A stretch of DNA of 32,365 bases from Chloroflexota bacterium. Lineage in GTDB: Bacteria; Chloroflexota; Anaerolineae; UBA4142. Below, one piece after another: positions 29,476 to 32,365 of this stretch. The notes under the pieces were generated by a model. That model was not told the origin of the DNA. It did not search any database and saw only the letters and a list, made by a program, of their open reading frames with translations. The stretch is taken from contig JACRMI010000101.1 of assembly GCA_016215025.1 (NCBI GenBank), positions 1 to 32,365 on the forward strand, given 5' to 3'. The first letter of the stretch is position 1. Each line of letters starts with the position of its first letter. The position numbers and the translations under genes were made by a program.

Positions 29476-31689
29476 TTAAATCTTTTGTCTAACCGCTTTG
29501 ATTTTTTCCAACACGCGCCACGGTGTCAACGGCAATTCGTCGATCCACGCACCGGTCGCATCATGCACCGCCGCAACAATCGCCGGAGCGAGCGGAATGA
29601 ATGGCATCTCCGCCATGCCGCGCACGCCCCAAGGTCCATTGGAATCGGCGTGTTCGACAATCACGGAATCGACGCGGTCAGGAATATCCAGAATGCCGGG
29701 GATGAGATAGGTGCTCAGCGATGGCGTGAGCACTTGTCCGTTTTTCGATTGAAAATTTTCTTGAATCGTCCAACCCTGGGCTTGAATCACCGCGCCTTCG
29801 ATTTGTCCTTGGATCAGGTTGGGATTGATCGCCTTGCCGACATCGTCGACGCTGGTTACGCGCACGACGCGCACCTGTCCTGTTTCGGTATCGACTTCGA
29901 CTTGTACCGCTTGCGCGACATAGCCATACGCGACATTCGGTTTCGACTTGCCGTCTTCGGGTGCAAAATTCGTCGTCGGCGGCGCGAGGTATTTGTACTC
30001 GGCAATCGCGGGACGTTCTTCGTCGTTCCATTTTTCCAGTGCCGCTTCACACGCGCCTTTGATTGCATTGCCGCCCATGTACGTCATGCGCGATGCGGAC
30101 ACGCTGCCCGCGCTTTGGGTTGTCGCCGTATCCGAGACAATCATTTGGACTTTGTCGATGGAAACGCCGACCGCATTCGCCGCCATTTGCGCGAGTACCG
30201 TGTGCGTGCCTTGTCCAACTTCGGCTGCTGCATGATGCACAAACACTTTTTCGATTTCTGCGCCGCCGTGCAATTCGACCTTTGCCCACGCATTTTCTGG
30301 ATAGCCAAAACTAAATCCGATATTTTTCAATGCAGCGGCGAATCCGAACCCAGTGATGAGTGATGCGTTCTTCGACTCCGCTTCGCTCCGCTCAGGATGC
30401 GCGTTCTCTGAGTTCCCCAGAGTTCCCTCAGTTCCCTTATTTCCCCAGCCGAATTCCTTCACGCACGTCTCAATCACCTGCGGTAAACTCACCGGTCCCC
30501 CGGGCAGCGGCGTCTGCGTCGAAAGCAAACTGCCTTCGCGCAAAACATTTTTCAATCGCAATTCCACCGGATCGATGCCTAATTTTTCGGCGAGCTTGTT
30601 CATCTGTGTCTCGGCTTGGAAATGGGCTTGCGGTCCGCCAAATCCGCGAAATGCGCCCGTGACAATGTTGTTCGTCGTCACCGCGTACGCATCGACCCTA
30701 ACGTTCGGTACTTCGTACGGACCAACCGCGCCAAACGCCGCATTGCCCAGCACTTTGGGCGACGTGTACATGTACGGTCCCGCATCGGCAATGATTTCCA
30801 CTTGCGCGGCAACGATCTTGCCATCACGCGTCGCGCCCCATTTCGATTTGAGCCACATGGGATGGCGCTTGTGGTGACCGATCATGGATTCTTCGCGCGA
30901 CCAAACAATTTTGATCGGGCGATTCAACTTGAGCGCGGCGAGCGCGAGAATGATTTGCACGCTCATGTCTTCGCGTCCGCCGAATGCGCCGCCAATCGCC
31001 GGATAAATCACGCGCACCTTGTCGAGCGGCAAGCCAAGCGCGTGAGCGATTTGTTCTTGGTCTTCATGCGCCCATTGACCCGCGACTACCACCGTGACGC
31101 GCTGCTGTTCGTCGATGTACGCGACGCCGGCTTCGGGTTGCAAGTAGGCATGTTCTTGTGCGGGAGTGTGATATTCGCCTTCGATTATCACGTCCGCCTG
31201 GGCGAAACCTTTTTCCACATCGCCTTTGCGAATGGGAATGTGTTTCATCACGTTGTTCGCGTACGCTGGGTGAACTTGTGCCGCGCCGGGCTTCATCGCG
31301 GCGCTGGGATCGGTCATGGGCGGCAAATCTTCGTACTCGACGGCGATCAAGTCGCGCGCGTGTTCAGCTTGTTTTTCGGTTTGGGCGACGACGAGCGCGA
31401 TCTTTTCGCCGACCCATCGCACTTTGTCCTTCACCAACACCGGCGCGTCTTTCGAGCCAAGACCAAATTCGTTGACCGGCACATCGCGTGCGGTGAACAC
31501 CGCCGCTACGCCGGGCGCAACTTGCGCTTTCGATATGTCGAGTCGTTTGATGCGTGCGTGTGGTCGCCGCGCAAACAATACTTGCATCCAAAGTTGCCCC
31601 GGCAAATTAAAGTCGCCAGGATACGCTGCTTCGCCCGTTACTTTGGCGCGCGCGTCAATGCGTGTGATCGATTCACCGATAGATGTCAT
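29476..31689 (-). CDS. Molybdopterin-binding xanthine dehydrogenase-family subunit
   Basis: 737-aa large (catalytic) subunit of the xanthine dehydrogenase/CO dehydrogenase family, containing the molybdenum cofactor. Features: RIDARAKVTGEAAYPGD near the N-terminus, YPAIGGAFGGREDMS, GAFRGFGGPQAHFQAE, VGQGTHTVLAQMAANAVG, and the catalytic Glu region GVRGMAEMPFIPLAPAI near the C-terminus. The substrate cannot be fixed. The expected FAD and 2Fe-2S partner subunits are not next to it: downstream is a zinc-ribbon gene, upstream a small TA-like pair. About 30 residues around GNKGTEGTLGNSENAHPERS are encoded by repeats (30363-30446). GGAG lies seven bases before the ATG. Confidence 0.92.
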   Translation of the reverse strand: MTSIGESITRIDARAKVTGEAAYPGDFNLPGQLWMQVLFARRPHARIKRLDISKAQVAPGVAAVFTARDVPVNEFGLGSKDAPVLVKDKVRWVGEKIALVVAQTEKQAEHARDLIAVEYEDLPPMTDPSAAMKPGAAQVHPAYANNVMKHIPIRKGDVEKGFAQADVIIEGEYHTPAQEHAYLQPEAGVAYIDEQQRVTVVVAGQWAHEDQEQIAHALGLPLDKVRVIYPAIGGAFGGREDMSVQIILALAALKLNRPIKIVWSREESMIGHHKRHPMWLKSKWGATRDGKIVAAQVEIIADAGPYMYTSPKVLGNAAFGAVGPYEVPNVRVDAYAVTTNNIVTGAFRGFGGPQAHFQAETQMNKLAEKLGIDPVELRLKNVLREGSLLSTQTPLPGGPVSLPQVIETCVKEFGWGNKGTEGTLGNSENAHPERSEAESKNASLITGFGFAAALKNIGFSFGYPENAWAKVELHGGAEIEKVFVHHAAAEVGQGTHTVLAQMAANAVGVSIDKVQMIVSDTATTQSAGSVSASRMTYMGGNAIKGACEAALEKWNDEERPAIAEYKYLAPPTTNFAPEDGKSKPNVAYGYVAQAVQVEVDTETGQVRVVRVTSVDDVGKAINPNLIQGQIEGAVIQAQGWTIQENFQSKNGQVLTPSLSTYLIPGILDIPDRVDSVIVEHADSNGPWGVRGMAEMPFIPLAPAIVAAVHDATGAWIDELPLTPWRVLEKIKAVRQKI
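30363..30446. repeat. Half inverted repeat plus nonamer array inside a gene
   Basis: 30363-30402 is a half copy of the TGTCATNCTGAG family, in which CTTCGCTCCGCTCAGGATG is clear. 30410-30446 is a tandem array (GAGTTCCCCA, GAGTTCCCT, CAGTTCCCT, TATTTCCCC), using the same word as the nonamer array at 16654. Together they add about 30 codons in frame to the dehydrogenase, in a linker just before TGFGFAAALKNIGFSFGY. Confidence 0.8.
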
Positions 31690-31779
31690 CGAACAACTCC
31701 ATTATGCCGCAATGAGAATTTGTCGCGCCGATTTGGTTTTCGGCATTTTCTTCGCAAAGCTATTAACATCTTCAATCAC

Positions 31780-31962
31780 TCAATCAACCAAACGATTGAC
31801 ATTTTCTGCCGTATAGCCATCCACAAATTCGTGACCGTTTTTGCAGACACGCGCCGGAACGTTCTGCACCGTGATCTCTGTGCCTTTGATTTCATATTTC
31901 ATTTCAATTTGACTCTCGCGGACAAGCGCGCCACATTCGGGACACTTGAATTGTTTTTTCAC
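31780..31962 (-). CDS. YgiT-type zinc-finger protein
   Basis: 60-aa protein with two CxxC-type metal sites (CPEC near residue 7, CKNGH later) and the ending GHEFVDGYTAENVNRLVD, the YgiT/MqsA-like zinc-finger pattern often found as the antitoxin half of small gene pairs. The start is a GTG at 31962, overlapping the stop of the DUF4258 gene (GTGA). There is no helix-turn-helix part, so unlike MqsA it cannot bind DNA through that domain. A 90-bp stretch without a credible gene separates it from the dehydrogenase. Confidence 0.83.
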   Translation of the reverse strand: MKKQFKCPECGALVRESQIEMKYEIKGTEITVQNVPARVCKNGHEFVDGYTAENVNRLVD

Positions 31963-32183
31963 TTCTCACCTCTAGTCTTGCGTCGCTGCGAGTGAATCCA
32001 CCGGCGACGACTCGGAATATACACAGTTGGAATCAAGATCAAGGTCTCATTTGAGTAATCACAAACTACATGCAATGGGACATTACTCGTCATCATCCCG
32101 TTGACCAAAACACGTCGACGTTTAGCATATTCTTCGATAATCGTACCTGTCAAAACAACATGCACGGCGTCTTCAGGAGTCAC
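31959..32183 (-). CDS. DUF4258 protein, N-terminus short
   Basis: 74 residues in the DUF4258 pattern: TPEDAVHVVLTGTIIEEYAK, PLHVVCDYSNETLILIPTVY, and a basic end RRRWIHSQRRKTRGEK. DUF4258 proteins are toxin-like partners of YgiT zinc fingers. Family members normally carry an additional N-terminal helix of 15-25 residues; here the frame is closed by a TAA a few codons upstream of GTG 32183, so the gene looks truncated. It overlaps the YgiT gene by four bases. Confidence 0.72.
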   Translation of the reverse strand: MTPEDAVHVVLTGTIIEEYAKRRRVLVNGMMTSNVPLHVVCDYSNETLILIPTVYIPSRRRWIHSQRRKTRGEK

Positions 32184-32365
32184 ACCATCTTTCTTTGCTT
32201 AAGTCAACGCATGGGAGTAGAAAAAATGCATTAGCGCAAAAGTCACTTGGGCACATCATCCACGGGGAGTGATTTCCAGCGCCGCACGATATCTTTGAGT
32301 TGCGCCTTGGAACGCTTGACGGAACGCGTGTGCATACGAAAACGCTGCCGATGAGTTTGTACCCG
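32184..32365. other. Right edge, small minus-strand frame only
   Basis: A minus-strand frame entering from the right edge ends at 32243 and could be a 30-aa peptide from ATG 32335 (MHTRSVKRSKAQLKDIVRRW and ten more residues) or the tail of a longer gene. No homologous family is recognised. Nothing else is supported. Confidence 0.25.

Overview
The window looks like a chromosomal segment of a Chloroflexota bacterium, probably Anaerolineae-like. This is an inference from the gene content: RNase J, a DHH-CBS-nucleotidyltransferase fusion, a DUF362/polyferredoxin pair, PT-rich lipoproteins with PD40 propellers, several small toxin-antitoxin-like pairs, and many interspersed palindromic repeats. 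No rRNA or taxonomic marker gene is present to prove it. There is no sign of a phage, plasmid or intact insertion sequence.

Layout. 1-3.9 kb (+): xseB, a DUF212 membrane protein, then a secreted Tat/lipoprotein DUF362 protein and a NapH/NapG-like polyferredoxin that probably form one membrane redox unit. 3.9-6.1 kb (-): a winged-helix regulator with a membrane protein behind a consensus promoter and a palindromic operator, then an M20 carboxypeptidase. 6.2-6.55 kb (-): three tRNAs (CAU, Gly-UCC, Pro-UGG). 6.6-13 kb: a DksA-type zinc finger, DinB, a degenerate receiver-GGDEF protein, the DHH-CBS-CCA/poly(A) fusion and a PD40 lipoprotein. 13-18.6 kb (-): an EamA transporter, branched-chain aminotransferase, CinA, proline dehydrogenase and a GntR regulator. 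19-21.1 kb is an accessory island: an MNT/HEPN pair, a candidate structured small RNA with its own consensus promoter and terminator, type I restriction remnants, and a DUF6883/DUF4926 pair with a one-base frameshift. 21.3-28.7 kb (-): RlmE, an rRNA-type methyltransferase, and a likely operon of uracil-DNA glycosylase, antitoxin, broken TumE-like toxin, RNase J, pyroglutamyl peptidase and S9 peptidase. 28.8-32.2 kb (-): a zinc-ribbon protein, a lone molybdopterin dehydrogenase subunit and a DUF4258/YgiT pair.

Main observations. (1) A dozen or more short tandem arrays with a strict 7-nt period (two have 9 nt) sit in the gaps. Each has its own word, most have two inverted arms, and they abut or include the stop codon of a neighbouring gene, sometimes the next start codon. 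(2) A second family of inverted repeats with TGTCATNCTGAG ends occurs about nine times; two copies lie in frame inside genes. (3) A candidate ~95-nt RNA at 19738-19832 on the minus strand has perfect -35/-10 boxes and a closing helix followed by U6. (4) Several genes carry degenerate catalytic sites or are freshly broken: pseudo-receiver/GGDEF, the CinA amidase domain, TumE with two adjacent stops, and DUF6883 with an A6 frameshift.
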